A stretch of DNA of 64,000 bases from Rhodovarius crocodyli. Its GTDB lineage: Bacteria > Pseudomonadota > Alphaproteobacteria > Acetobacterales > Acetobacteraceae. This document shows, piece after piece, positions 41,620 to 52,170 of the stretch (position 1 is its first letter; each line of letters opens with the position of its first letter). The stretch covers positions 1-64,000 of the forward strand of contig NZ_SACL01000007.1 of the NCBI RefSeq assembly GCF_004005855.1, given 5' to 3'. The translations under genes and the position numbers were made by a program. The notes beneath the pieces were generated by a model. That model had not been told where the DNA came from. It did not search any database and saw nothing but the letters and a program-made list of their open reading frames with translations.

Positions 41620-42855
41620 ATGATTCAGCGTTGGATAGTGTTCACCGGCCTGGTCCGTTCCGAGGAGGAATGCAGCCGCAAGCTGGATACAGTCGCGCAG
41701 TGGCTGGCCGAGGGGTTGCTGCACGGTCTGGTCTTTTCGACATGGCTCGGAGAGTTCGATCAGTATCCCGATTTGCAGGATCGCCTGCTCGGCATGGGTG
41801 CCACCATCGTCGAGAGCGCACCGCCCCCGATCAAAACGGTGGGCCACGCGCTGCATCAGATGCAGACCCTGTACATGGGCCTGCGGGCCGTCCCGGCCGG
41901 CGCCTATGTCATGAAGTCCCGCGTGGACATGAATGTGCTGGTCGCCCAGCAGGAGAGGTTGCTGCAACGCGGCCCCGTGCCGCTCGACCTGCCGCAGGGC
42001 TGGCCCGCCATCTTCAGCCACCGTGTCGCCATCGCGGACAGCTTCGTCTTCTCGCCCTTCTACACGAACGACATCCAGTTCTTCGGCGTTCGCGAGGACC
42101 TGCTGAAGATCGCTTCCTTCGATATCGGGATCGGGATGTTCTCCCCCCATCTCGGGACCGAGCAGTGGCTGCATGCTGGGCCCTTCCTCGGGCATTTCCC
42201 GGCGCTCCGGCAGTTTCTGGGCTATCAGCCCGGCCTGCTGTTCGGCCGCCCGCAGGATACCGAGGCGGCCAGCCTGCTGCTGCTGGAACATGAGGTGACG
42301 CGGCGCGCGCTGTGCACCTCATGGCTGCTGCTGCGCCACTACTACGAATTCATCTATGGGGTTCCGACGCAGAAGCCCCTGCCGGAGGCGCTGGATTTCC
42401 GCCAGATCTTCGTGCCTGAGTATCTGCATGGCCTGCGGCCGCATGTCTCGGCGCATCAGCCCACCGTCAGCAACAATTTCGCCCTGGATACCCTGCTGCA
42501 GGGGCGCTGGGTGCTGGACGGGCGGGCCGCCGATTTCTCAGCCGAAGTGGCGGCCCTCGAAGGCGCGGGGTCGCCGGCCGTGCTGCCGGCGATCGACCTG
42601 CCGGCCGGGCTGGATGACCCCTGGATCGGGGTGGGAGAGGGGCTGTCGACCCTGCTCGGCCGCCCCGTCGGCCGGCAATATGACCTGCAGCGGCACGGCG
42701 CGGGCCGGGTGATCCGCGACATCACGGAGCCCGCGCGCATCCACGGGGTGGATGGCGGGGCAGAAACCGCGGCGCTGCGCAGCGAGCTGGACGGCCAGCG
42801 CCGGATCTACAACGAATTGCTGGACCGGCTGGCCGCCCGCGGCATCAGACCTTAG
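41620..42855 (+). CDS. Uncharacterised protein with WavE-like glycosyltransferase features
   Basis: A 411-residue cytosolic protein I do not firmly recognise. The first half has a nucleotide-sugar-transferase feel: IVFTGLVRSEEECSRKLDTVAQWLAEGLLHGLVFSTWLGE, then HALHQMQTLYMGLRAVPAGAYVMKSRVDMNVL, similar in layout to WavE-type lipopolysaccharide proteins (STW and a K-x-R-x-D motif). The second half (residues 270-411) is unlike anything I can name and ends in a short coiled-coil-like stretch. No other surface-polysaccharide genes adjoin it. It overlaps the convergent CinA-like gene by 11 bases. Confidence 0.6.
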   Translation: MIQRWIVFTGLVRSEEECSRKLDTVAQWLAEGLLHGLVFSTWLGEFDQYPDLQDRLLGMGATIVESAPPPIKTVGHALHQMQTLYMGLRAVPAGAYVMKSRVDMNVLVAQQERLLQRGPVPLDLPQGWPAIFSHRVAIADSFVFSPFYTNDIQFFGVREDLLKIASFDIGIGMFSPHLGTEQWLHAGPFLGHFPALRQFLGYQPGLLFGRPQDTEAASLLLLEHEVTRRALCTSWLLLRHYYEFIYGVPTQKPLPEALDFRQIFVPEYLHGLRPHVSAHQPTVSNNFALDTLLQGRWVLDGRAADFSAEVAALEGAGSPAVLPAIDLPAGLDDPWIGVGEGLSTLLGRPVGRQYDLQRHGAGRVIRDITEPARIHGVDGGAETAALRSELDGQRRIYNELLDRLAARGIRP

Positions 42856-43636
42856 CGGTGGTGTTGTCGTCCAGCCGGGGCTCTCCCCGGATGGCCTGGC
42901 CGCCGGCGGCGACCAGCAGGGCTTCGATCTCATCGGCCGCCGCCGCGACATCCGCGGCGTCGGTGCCCTTCGCGACCAGCGCCACGCCGCCGCGCACCGG
43001 GCCCGGGCGGAAATACGGATAGCTGCCGACATCGAGGGCGGGGTGGCGCCGCTGCACGGCCGCCAGCGGTTCCGCGATCTGGCCCTCGAACACGCCATCG
43101 GCATGCACCGTGGCCGAGACGACGGGGGCGCCGCGTTCCAGCTTGGGCGCCAGGGCGCGGAACATCGCCTGCATGATGCGCGGCACGCCGGCCATCACAT
43201 GCACATTCTCCATCGAGAAGCCGGGGGCGACCGTCGCCTCGTTCTCGATCAGCACCACGCCGCGCGGCATGGTGGCCATGCGCAGCCGGGCCGCGTTGAA
43301 TTCGGTGCCCTGCGCCGCGTAATAGGCCGCCATCTTGGCATGCGCGCCGGCATGCACCTCCCACGGCACGCCGAAGGCCTTGGCGATGCATTCGCTGGTG
43401 ATGTCGTCATGCGTCGGGCCGATGCCGCCCGTGGTGAAGACATGGGTGAAGCGCGCGCGCAGTTCGTTCACCGTGGCCACGATTGTGTCCTCGATGTCCG
43501 GGATCACGCGCACCTCGCGCAGCGGAATGCCCAGCGCGCCGAGTTCGGTCGCCAGGAACTGCAGGTTGGCGTCGCGGGTGCGCCCGCTCAGAACCTCGTT
43601 GCCGATGATGATGAGGGCGGCGGTGGGGTTGGCCAT
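42845..43636 (-). CDS. CinA-like molybdopterin-binding domain protein
   Basis: A 263-residue protein of the competence/damage-inducible CinA family, MoCF-biosynthesis-type domain only (the C-terminal NMN-amidase domain is absent). AALIIIGNEVLSGRTRDANLQFLATELGALGIPLREVRVIPD and VFTTGGIGPTHDDITSECIAKAFGV are characteristic. Such proteins include ADP-ribose or CoA/FAD pyrophosphatases. It overlaps the GNAT-Nudix gene by 1 base (TGATG), so the two likely act together in nucleotide or NAD-metabolite clean-up. Confidence 0.9.
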   Translation of the reverse strand: MANPTAALIIIGNEVLSGRTRDANLQFLATELGALGIPLREVRVIPDIEDTIVATVNELRARFTHVFTTGGIGPTHDDITSECIAKAFGVPWEVHAGAHAKMAAYYAAQGTEFNAARLRMATMPRGVVLIENEATVAPGFSMENVHVMAGVPRIMQAMFRALAPKLERGAPVVSATVHADGVFEGQIAEPLAAVQRRHPALDVGSYPYFRPGPVRGGVALVAKGTDAADVAAAADEIEALLVAAGGQAIRGEPRLDDNTTAKV

Positions 43637-44583
43637 CACAGCATCTCCCGCAGCATGGCGATCAGGGGCTTGTCCGCAGGCGGCATGGGGTATTCCTCCA
43701 GCTTGTTGGGCCTGACCCAGGCCAGTTGCTGTCCCTCGACGGGGCGCAGCATGCCCTTCCAGCGACGGCAGACATAGAGGGGCATCAGCAGGTGGAACTT
43801 CTCATAGGCGTGGGACGCGAAGGTCAGCGGCGCGAGGCAGGACGCCGTGACGTCGATGTCCAGCTCCTCCTTCAGCTCGCGGATCAGCGCGGTCTCGGGG
43901 CCTTCGCCCGGGTTCAGCTTGCCGCCCGGGAATTCCCACAGCCCCGCCAGCGCCTTTCCGGGCGGGCGCTGGGCCAGCAGGATGCGCCCGTCGGTATCGA
44001 CCAGCGCCACGGCCACCACCAGCAGCACGGGCAGGGCGGGGGCCGGCTCCGCGTGCCGGGGCTTGTCCATCGAGAACAGGTAGACCGGCATGTGCCGGTT
44101 GCGGGACATGAAATGCGCGGTCCCTTCGCCCTGCGGCTGGAAGCCGAGGTCGCGCAGGACCTTCTGCGAGGCGATGTTGTCCGTCAGCGCGCTGGCGACG
44201 ATGCGATCGAGGCCCAGCACGTCGAAGCCCCATGTGGCCAGGGCCTTCGCGGCTTCGCGGCCATAGCCCTTGCCCCAGAACTTGCGCCCCAGCCAGTAGC
44301 CCAGCTCGGCCTCTGACGCGCCGCGCTTCACGGTCAGGCCGACGCAGCCCATCAGGGCGCCCTGGGAATCGGAAATCGCGAGGTCGAAGGCTTCGCCACG
44401 GGCCATCTGCGCGTGGGTGGAGGCGATCCAGTCCTGGGCCAGCCCCTCCGGATAGGGGAAGGGCACGCGGGCCAGGTTGCCGGCGACGGAATAATCGTTG
44501 ACCAGCCGGTGCAGGGCCTGCGCGTCGGCGGGTGCGAGCGGGCGCAGCAGCAGTCGTTCAGTGCGGAGTTCTGGGGGATTCAT
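43636..44583 (-). CDS. GNAT acetyltransferase-Nudix (MutT) fusion protein
   Basis: A 315-residue bifunctional protein. Residues 1-170 are a RimJ/RimL-type GNAT domain (LRTERLLLRPLAPADA; RKFWGKGYGREA for acetyl-CoA). Residues 185-315 are a MutT-type Nudix domain with the box G221-x5-E227-x7-R235-E-L-x-E-E, where the usual glycine near the end is aspartate 242. The Nudix part probably removes oxidised dNTPs such as 8-oxo-dGTP. It is co-translated with a CinA-like gene. The acetyl acceptor is unknown. Confidence 0.9.
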   Translation of the reverse strand: MNPPELRTERLLLRPLAPADAQALHRLVNDYSVAGNLARVPFPYPEGLAQDWIASTHAQMARGEAFDLAISDSQGALMGCVGLTVKRGASEAELGYWLGRKFWGKGYGREAAKALATWGFDVLGLDRIVASALTDNIASQKVLRDLGFQPQGEGTAHFMSRNRHMPVYLFSMDKPRHAEPAPALPVLLVVAVALVDTDGRILLAQRPPGKALAGLWEFPGGKLNPGEGPETALIRELKEELDIDVTASCLAPLTFASHAYEKFHLLMPLYVCRRWKGMLRPVEGQQLAWVRPNKLEEYPMPPADKPLIAMLREML

Positions 44584-44673
44584 GGAGTCTCGGACCTGAG
44601 CGCGCCATGTAACATGCTTCGACCGGAGCCATAAGGGCGGGGCGGAAGGGACCGATCAGCTTGTGAGGATGAT

Positions 44674-44747
44674 TGGCTGGGGAACCTGGATTCGAACCAA
44701 GACTGCCCGAGTCAGAGTCGGGAGTTCTACCGTTAAACTATTCCCCA
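44674..44747 (-). tRNA. tRNA-Gln(CTG)
   Basis: Read on the minus strand this is a 74-base cloverleaf: acceptor TGGGGAA/TTCCCCA, discriminator G, encoded CCA at 44674-44676. The anticodon stem CCCGA/TCGGG encloses CTCTGAC, giving anticodon CTG for glutamine. The T-loop is TTCGAAT. It lies between the GNAT-Nudix gene and the exopolyphosphatase gene. Confidence 0.95.
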
Positions 44748-44963
44748 ATCGCGCTGTCCGGGCGGTGCCCATCGGCGTCGGCGGGGCATATAGCACCCTG
44801 TTCCGGCTTGTCCAACCCACCCCGGTTACAAAATCATCACGCTCGGAGGAGGGGGGTGGAATCCGCTTGCTTCCGGTCCGCCGTGCACCGCATCATAACA
44901 GACAGATGGCAGTTTCCTGGCAAATTCCTTGCCGGGACCACGGACCGGAGGTGCAGCCACATC

Positions 44964-46034
44964 ATGCCCGACATCGCGCTCAGGCATGACGGCATGGCCG
45001 CCTTCCCCCTTCGGCCCCAAGCCGCCGAATCCAAGGGGCGGGCCGCACAGGCCGATTCGGGCTTCTATGCCGCGCTCGACCTCGGCACCAACAATTGCCG
45101 CCTGCTGGTCGGCACCCCCAGCCCGCAGGGTTTCCGCGTGGTGGACAGCTTCAGCCGCATCGTGCGCCTGGGTGAGGGGCTGACCGCGACCGGCCGGCTT
45201 TCCCAGCCCGCGATGGACCGTGCCATGTCCGCGCTGTCGGCCTGTGCCGACAAGCTCGGCCGGCGGCCGCTGCGCGGCTTTGCCGCTGTCGCGACCGAAG
45301 CCTGCCGCCGGGCTGCCAACGGCTCCGAATTCCTCGCCCGCGTGAACCGGGAGACCGGGATCTCGCCCCGCGTCATCTGCGCGCGGGAGGAAGCGCAACT
45401 CGCGCTCGCCAGCTGCTCGCCCCTGCTGCAGCCGCATGACCGCCGCGCCATCCTGTTCGACATCGGCGGCGGCTCCACGGAAATCGCCTGGGTGCGGCTG
45501 AACGGCGGCGCGCCGGAACTGGCGGGCACCATCTCCATCCCCGTGGGCGTCGTCACCCTGGCCGAGCGCGAAGGCGACAGCTGCTTCACGCGTGAGGGCT
45601 TCGAGGCGGTGCGCGACGAGGTGGCCGAGAAGCTCGCGGCCTTCGACGCCGTGCATTGCATCGGGCAGGAGATCCGCCAGGGCGGTGTGCGGCTGATCGG
45701 CACCTCCGGCACCGTGACCACCCTGGCCGGCACCGTGATGGACCTGCCGCGCTATCGCCGGCAATGGGTCGATGGCGTCTGCCTGGATGCAGCCGAGGCC
45801 GATGAGGCCCTGGAAACCCTGTTCCGCATGGGCCGCCAAGGCCTGGCGGCGCACCCCTGCGTGGGGCCGGATCGCGCAGATTTCGTGCTGCCCGGTTGTG
45901 CCGTCTATGCCGCCATCCGGCAGCTGTGGCCTGTCTCCCGCCTGACGGTGGCCGATCGCGGCCTGCGCGAAGGCATGCTGATGCGCCTCATCCAGGGTGA
46001 CCGCGGCCGTGCCCCGCGTCGGCCGTGGTGCTGA
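44964..46034 (+). CDS. Exopolyphosphatase / guanosine pentaphosphatase (Ppx/GppA family)
   Basis: A 356-residue actin-fold phosphatase, the short form of the family. Phosphate-binding motifs are ALDLGTNNCRLLVG near 36, FDIGGGSTEIAWV near 166, and GTSGTVTTLAG near 250. It hydrolyses polyphosphate or pppGpp. The start at 44964 has GGAGGTG 11 bases upstream; the open frame continues upstream but would run through the antisense tRNA-Gln, so longer starts are rejected. The rRNA methyltransferase rlmE follows after 53 bases. Confidence 0.9.
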   Translation: MPDIALRHDGMAAFPLRPQAAESKGRAAQADSGFYAALDLGTNNCRLLVGTPSPQGFRVVDSFSRIVRLGEGLTATGRLSQPAMDRAMSALSACADKLGRRPLRGFAAVATEACRRAANGSEFLARVNRETGISPRVICAREEAQLALASCSPLLQPHDRRAILFDIGGGSTEIAWVRLNGGAPELAGTISIPVGVVTLAEREGDSCFTREGFEAVRDEVAEKLAAFDAVHCIGQEIRQGGVRLIGTSGTVTTLAGTVMDLPRYRRQWVDGVCLDAAEADEALETLFRMGRQGLAAHPCVGPDRADFVLPGCAVYAAIRQLWPVSRLTVADRGLREGMLMRLIQGDRGRAPRRPWC

Positions 46035-46087
46035 CCGTGGCCGGTTAACGCTGGCGCCGGGAGCCTAACGGCCTTAACTCAGCCGCC

Positions 46088-48368
<2,281 letters not shown>

Positions 48369-48636
48369 TCCCGCCCAGGGGGGCCTTGCCCCCTGGACCC
48401 CCGCGCAGGGGCTCTGCCCCTGCACCCCGCCAGGAGCCAGTGGCTCCTGGACCTGCCTTCTGTTTGGCGCCAACCCTGCGAAGGTGTCTTCATTGAATTC
48501 TATTATTGAAATGGGTGCCCGACTTCCGATGCCCTGGCACCAGGAATCGGTTTCCAAAGGCCTTTCGGCCTTTGGCGGGTGTCCAGAGGGCAGCGCCCTC
48601 TGGTGGGGGTTCGGGGGCGAAGCCCCCGGGCGCTGG
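48369..48636. repeat. Family A mirrored multi-hairpin repeat, copy 2
   Basis: The gap between guaB and the rRNA methyltransferase is filled by a second copy. Left half hairpins: GGGGGGCCTTGCCCCC, GCAGGGGCTCTGCCCCTGC, CCAGGAGCCAGTGGCTCCTGG after ACCCCG. Right half in reverse: CCAAAGGCCGAAAGGCCTTTGG, CCAGAGGGCGCTGCCCTCTGG, GGGGGCTTCGCCCCC. The right inner hairpin equals the left inner hairpin of copy 1, while others differ, so modules look exchangeable. The centre is A/T-richer (GAATTCTATTATTGAAAT) and unrelated to copy 1. Confidence 0.85.
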
Positions 48637-48638
48637 GC

Positions 48639-49934
48639 ATGACCCCCGCCGCCCGCGTCTCCGGCGCCATCGACCTGCTGGCCGCCCTGGCCGACCAGCC
48701 GCGCCGCCCGGCCGATGCCATTGCCCATGATTTCTTCCGCGCCCGCCGCTACATCGGCGGCGGCGACCGCCGGGCTGTCTCCGACCTGGCCTGGGGTGCG
48801 GTGCGTGAGCACGCGCGCCTGGTGTGGTGGCTGCGCCGTTCCGGCGTGGAGCCCACGCCGCGGCTGATGGTGCTGGCGCATCTGGTGCTGATCGAGCGCC
48901 GCGCGCCGGGCGCGATCTTTTCCGGCGAGCGTTATGCCCCCGCGGCCCTGACCGCCGCCGAGACCGCGGTGGCCGAGGCCCTGCGCGGCCAGGACCTGCT
49001 GCACCCGGCCATGCCGCTGGCAGCCCGGCTGAACCTGCCGGAATGGGCGCTGCCGGGGCTGGAGGAGCGCTTCGGCGATGCCCTGCCGCGTGAGGCCGAG
49101 GCGCTGTCCGGCACCGCGCCTCTGGACCTGCGTGTGAACCTGCTGAAGGGCACGCGCGACACCGCGCTGGCCGCGCTGGCGGGCGAGGGCATCCTGGCGG
49201 AACCCGCCCCCTTCTCCCCCTGGGGCCTGCGCATCGCGGGGCGCCAGCCGATCAGCTCGGCCAAGGCCTATCAGTCCGGCCTCATCGAGGTGCAGGACGA
49301 AGGCAGCCAGTTGATCGCGGCCGTCACGGGGGCGAAGCCCGGCATGCGGGTGGCCGACCTCTGCGCGGGTGCGGGCGGCAAGACGCTGGCCCTGGCGATG
49401 ACCATGGCCAACAAGGGCCGCATCACCGCCTGTGATGTCTCGGCCCCGCGCCTGTCCGGCGCGGCGCGGCGTTTCGCCCGCGCGGGCGTGGACAATGCCG
49501 AGACGCATCTGCTGGAACATGGCGACCGCTGGGCCAAGCGCCGGGCGCAGCAGTTCGACCGCGTGCTGGTCGATGCGCCCTGCACCGGCACCGGCACCTG
49601 GCGCCGCAACCCCGATGCACGGCACCGCATGGGCGCCGAGGACTTGCGCGAACTCGCTGCGAAGCAACATGAGATTCTTGCGATTGGCGCAGAATTGGTG
49701 AAACCCGGCGGATTATTGGTCTACGCTACCTGTTCTCTCCTTCCGGAAGAGGACGAACGCCAGGTGGACAATTTCCTTGCCGCGCATCCCGCCTTCTCCG
49801 TGCTGCCGTTGGCCAGTGCCTGGGAACAGGCGGGGCTGCCGGGCGCGCCCCCGGGCGAAGGCCCTTACCTCGTCATGACGCCCGCCCGGCATGGCACGGA
49901 CGGCTTCTTCGCCGCCGTGATGCGCCGGGGATGA
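48639..49934 (+). CDS. RsmB/NOP family rRNA (cytosine-C5)-methyltransferase
   Basis: A 431-residue rRNA cytosine methyltransferase. An N-terminal NusB-like helical domain (1-140) precedes the catalytic Rossmann fold: ADLCAGAGGKTLALAM binds SAM, VDAPCTGTGTWRRNPDARHR holds the motif IV cysteine, and YATCSLLPEEDERQVDNFL the catalytic motif VI cysteine. It probably makes m5C967-type modification in 16S rRNA. The start at 48639 lies inside the edge of the repeat copy. A GNAT gene overlaps its stop by 4 bases. Confidence 0.92.
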   Translation: MTPAARVSGAIDLLAALADQPRRPADAIAHDFFRARRYIGGGDRRAVSDLAWGAVREHARLVWWLRRSGVEPTPRLMVLAHLVLIERRAPGAIFSGERYAPAALTAAETAVAEALRGQDLLHPAMPLAARLNLPEWALPGLEERFGDALPREAEALSGTAPLDLRVNLLKGTRDTALAALAGEGILAEPAPFSPWGLRIAGRQPISSAKAYQSGLIEVQDEGSQLIAAVTGAKPGMRVADLCAGAGGKTLALAMTMANKGRITACDVSAPRLSGAARRFARAGVDNAETHLLEHGDRWAKRRAQQFDRVLVDAPCTGTGTWRRNPDARHRMGAEDLRELAAKQHEILAIGAELVKPGGLLVYATCSLLPEEDERQVDNFLAAHPAFSVLPLASAWEQAGLPGAPPGEGPYLVMTPARHGTDGFFAAVMRRG

Positions 49935-50515
49935 TCCGCATCCGCCGTGCCACCGCACAGGATGCGGCGGGCATGGGGCTGGCGCATGTGGCTTCCTGGC
50001 GCAGCACCTATGCGGGCATCCTGCCGGAGGAATACCTCGTCGGGCTTTCCGCCGTGCGGGAGGCCGCGGCCTATGAGCGCGGCATCGCCCGGCGCGATCG
50101 CGGCCACGCGGCCTTCGTCGCGGTGGCCGAGGCCGAGGACATGCCCCCCGGCAGCCGCCCCGTTCCGCCGGGCGGGCTGGTGGTGGCCTTCACCACCGCC
50201 GGGCATTGCCGCCGCGCCCATATGGCCGAAGGCGAGATCGAGACCCTGTATGTGCTGGATGACTGGCGTGAGCAGGGGCTGGGCCGGCGGCTGCTGCGCG
50301 CGGCGTCCGCGCATCTGAACGCCCTGCATTGCCGCAACGCCATGGCCTGGGTGCTGGCCGATAACCCGAACCGATTCTTCTATGAGCATCTGGGCGCACG
50401 CCCGGCAGCCGAGGAGCGCATCATGGTGGGCGGCCAGGTGCTGACGCAGCGGGCGATGTTGTGGGACCCGGTGGTGAGGCTGATGGATGCGACGGCGAGA
50501 AGTGCGCAGGGGTAG
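49931..50515 (+). CDS. GNAT family N-acetyltransferase
   Basis: A 194-residue GNAT enzyme: MIRIRRATAQDAAGMGLAHVASWRSTYAGILPEEYL at the N-terminus and EIETLYVLDDWREQGLGRRLLRAASAHL, where REQGLG binds the pyrophosphate of acetyl-CoA. It overlaps the rRNA methyltransferase stop by 4 bases (ATGA). The substrate is unknown; a ribosomal-protein or small-molecule acetyltransferase is possible. A family B repeat starts 2 bases after its stop. Confidence 0.9.
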   Translation: MIRIRRATAQDAAGMGLAHVASWRSTYAGILPEEYLVGLSAVREAAAYERGIARRDRGHAAFVAVAEAEDMPPGSRPVPPGGLVVAFTTAGHCRRAHMAEGEIETLYVLDDWREQGLGRRLLRAASAHLNALHCRNAMAWVLADNPNRFFYEHLGARPAAEERIMVGGQVLTQRAMLWDPVVRLMDATARSAQG

Positions 50516-50517
50516 AA

Positions 50518-50642
50518 TTCTTCTTTTTCTGTAGAAAAAGAAGAAGAAAGACTTTTGCGAGTTTAATTGGGGGCGCCTTAGCCGTTGGCGCCGCCCGAAA
50601 CTGATAGAAGTTTTTTGGTTCTTTTTTCCAAAAAAGAACATC
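50518..50642. repeat. Family B hairpin-bracketed repeat, copy 2 (inverted relative to copy 1)
   Basis: A 125-base element in a convergent gap. It opens with a 13-base perfect hairpin TTCTTCTTTTTCT-GT-AGAAAAAGAAGAA (50518-50545), then ACTTTTGCGAGTTTAA, a GC-rich core with GGCGCC stems, AAACTGATAGAAGTTTTTTGG, and closes with GTTCTTTTTT-CC-AAAAAAGAAC (50618-50639). The same order appears on the minus strand at 38294-38411. End hairpins are conserved while the GC core differs. Confidence 0.87.
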
Positions 50643-50652
50643 TATCCTTGCA

Positions 50653-51429
50653 TTACATCGTCCCCGGATACCCGCCGCCATCCATCAGGATGTTCTGGGC
50701 CGTGATGAAGCCCGCCTTGTCCGAGCACAGGAAGGCGCAGGTCGCGCCGAACTCATCCGGCCGGCCCAGGCGCTTGGCGGGGATGTGCTTGATGCTCTCG
50801 CGACCCACTTCCTCCAGGCTGCGGCCCGTGGTCTCGGCCGCGCGGGTCCAGTTGCCCCGGATGCGGTCGGTGTCGAAGGGGCCGGGCAGCAGGTTGTTGA
50901 TGGTCACGTTATGCGCGGCCACCTTGCGCGCCAGCGCGGAGACCGCGCCGGTCAGCCCCGCCCGCGCGCCGTTGGACAGTTCCAGCGACGGGATGGGCGC
51001 GCGGACCGAGGCGCTGGTGATGTTCACGATGCGGCCGAAGCCGCGCTCCACCATGCCGCGCACGGTCGCCTGGATCAGCGCGATCGGCGTCAGCATGTTG
51101 GCCTCCACCGCGCGGCGCCAGTCGTCCAGGGTGAAGCTGGCGAAATCGCCGGGCGGCGGGCCGCCGGCATTGGTCACCAGGATGTCGGGGTTGGGGCAGG
51201 CGGCCAGCAGGGCGGCGCGGCCTTCCTCGGTGGTCACGTCACCCTGCACGGTGGTGACATCGGCGCCCAGGGCGCGCAGTTCGGCGGCGGTGGCTTCCAG
51301 CGCCTCCGCGCCACGGGCGGAGATGACGAGCTTCACACCCTCCTTCGCGAGGGCCATGGCGCAGCCGCGGCCCAGCCCCTTGGAGGCGGCGCAGACGATG
51401 GCCGTCTTGCCGGCGATTCCGAGTTCCAT
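50653..51429 (-). CDS. SDR family oxidoreductase lacking the canonical Tyr-Lys pair
   Basis: A 258-residue short-chain dehydrogenase fold. Cofactor motif ASKGLGRG (15-22), NNAG-like TNAGG (86-90) and S139 (NITSAS) are present. Where YxxxK is expected, 13 residues after S139, the sequence is S152-N-G-A-R156, so both catalytic Tyr and Lys are replaced. This SNGAR variant occurs in a subgroup of 3-oxoacyl-ACP reductase-like proteins. It is the last gene of the tsaE-amgK-murU operon (21-base gap). Activity is uncertain; it may be a non-classical reductase or a binding protein. Confidence 0.9.
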   Translation of the reverse strand: MELGIAGKTAIVCAASKGLGRGCAMALAKEGVKLVISARGAEALEATAAELRALGADVTTVQGDVTTEEGRAALLAACPNPDILVTNAGGPPPGDFASFTLDDWRRAVEANMLTPIALIQATVRGMVERGFGRIVNITSASVRAPIPSLELSNGARAGLTGAVSALARKVAAHNVTINNLLPGPFDTDRIRGNWTRAAETTGRSLEEVGRESIKHIPAKRLGRPDEFGATCAFLCSDKAGFITAQNILMDGGGYPGTM

Positions 51430-51450
51430 GCTCTCTCTCCCGTGTTCGGT

Positions 51451-52170
51451 TCAGCCCTTTTCGCCGTAAAATCGCCCGTCCGCCAGACGGGTCTCGGCGC
51501 GCTGCAGGTCACCGGGGGTCGAGAGATGAAACCACACCCCGTCATGCACCAGGCCGAACAGGCGCCCCGCCTCGATCGCGCGGTCGTAGCAGCGGTTGAG
51601 GCTGAAGGGCTCGACGGGCTCGGGCTCCACCAGGCGCGGATGCAGGATCTGCACGCCGCCATACAGGAAGGGCGCGACCTCATGCTTCAGCGGGCGGCGC
51701 AGCTTGCCCAGCGGGTCCATCATGAAGTCACCCCGCCCCGGTGCGTTCTCCACCGAGGTCATGCGCACCATCAGCAGCAGCGCGTCCATCGTCTCGGGGT
51801 CGAAGCGGGCGCGCATGCGCTCGATGGTGGGGGTTGCGCCATCCAGCCAGAAGGCATCGCCATTGGCGACGCAGAAGGGGCCGGGGCCCAGCAGGGGCAG
51901 CGCTTGGCGCACGCCGCCGCCGGTTTCCAGCAGCTCGGGCTCCAGCTGGACGCGCAGGCGCGGATGGGCACGGCCGCGCGTCGTCTCGACCACGCGCTCG
52001 GCCTTCCAATGGGCGTTGACCACGGCTTCCTCGATGCCGGCGGCGGCGAAGCGGTCCAGCGCGTGGTCCAGCAGGGTGCGCCCCGCCAGGTTCAGCAGGG
52101 GCTTGGCGGTATCGGCCGTCAGCGGCCGCATCCGCGTGCCGAGGCCGGCGGCGAGCACCATGCCCTTCAT
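51451..52170 (-). CDS. murU: N-acetylmuramate alpha-1-phosphate uridylyltransferase (MurU)
   Basis: A 239-residue nucleotidyltransferase: MVLAAGLGTRMRPLTADTAKPLLNLAGRTLLDHALDRFAAAG is the sugar-1-phosphate nucleotidyltransferase signature, with VNAHWKAERV, LLETGGGVRQALPLLG and FCVANGDAFW after it. Together with the upstream kinase (4-base overlap) it forms the AmgK-MurU route, which turns recycled MurNAc into UDP-MurNAc and bypasses de novo synthesis (established in Pseudomonas). This pairing gives the function; the enzyme alone could be another NDP-sugar transferase. Confidence 0.9.
   Translation of the reverse strand: MKGMVLAAGLGTRMRPLTADTAKPLLNLAGRTLLDHALDRFAAAGIEEAVVNAHWKAERVVETTRGRAHPRLRVQLEPELLETGGGVRQALPLLGPGPFCVANGDAFWLDGATPTIERMRARFDPETMDALLLMVRMTSVENAPGRGDFMMDPLGKLRRPLKHEVAPFLYGGVQILHPRLVEPEPVEPFSLNRCYDRAIEAGRLFGLVHDGVWFHLSTPGDLQRAETRLADGRFYGEKG

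Noticed and set aside
38827-42291. Very long antisense open frames, for example 38827-42291, 34313-37159, 57489-60449 and 46749-49670 on the minus strand
   Set aside because: They lie opposite well-recognised genes, are rich in His, Arg, Gly and Gln as expected from reading GC-rich codons backwards, and show no domain or signal pattern.
44673-44963. Upstream extension of the exopolyphosphatase reading frame to 44673
   Set aside because: It would translate through the antisense tRNA-Gln gene; the ATG at 44964 has a good ribosome-binding site.
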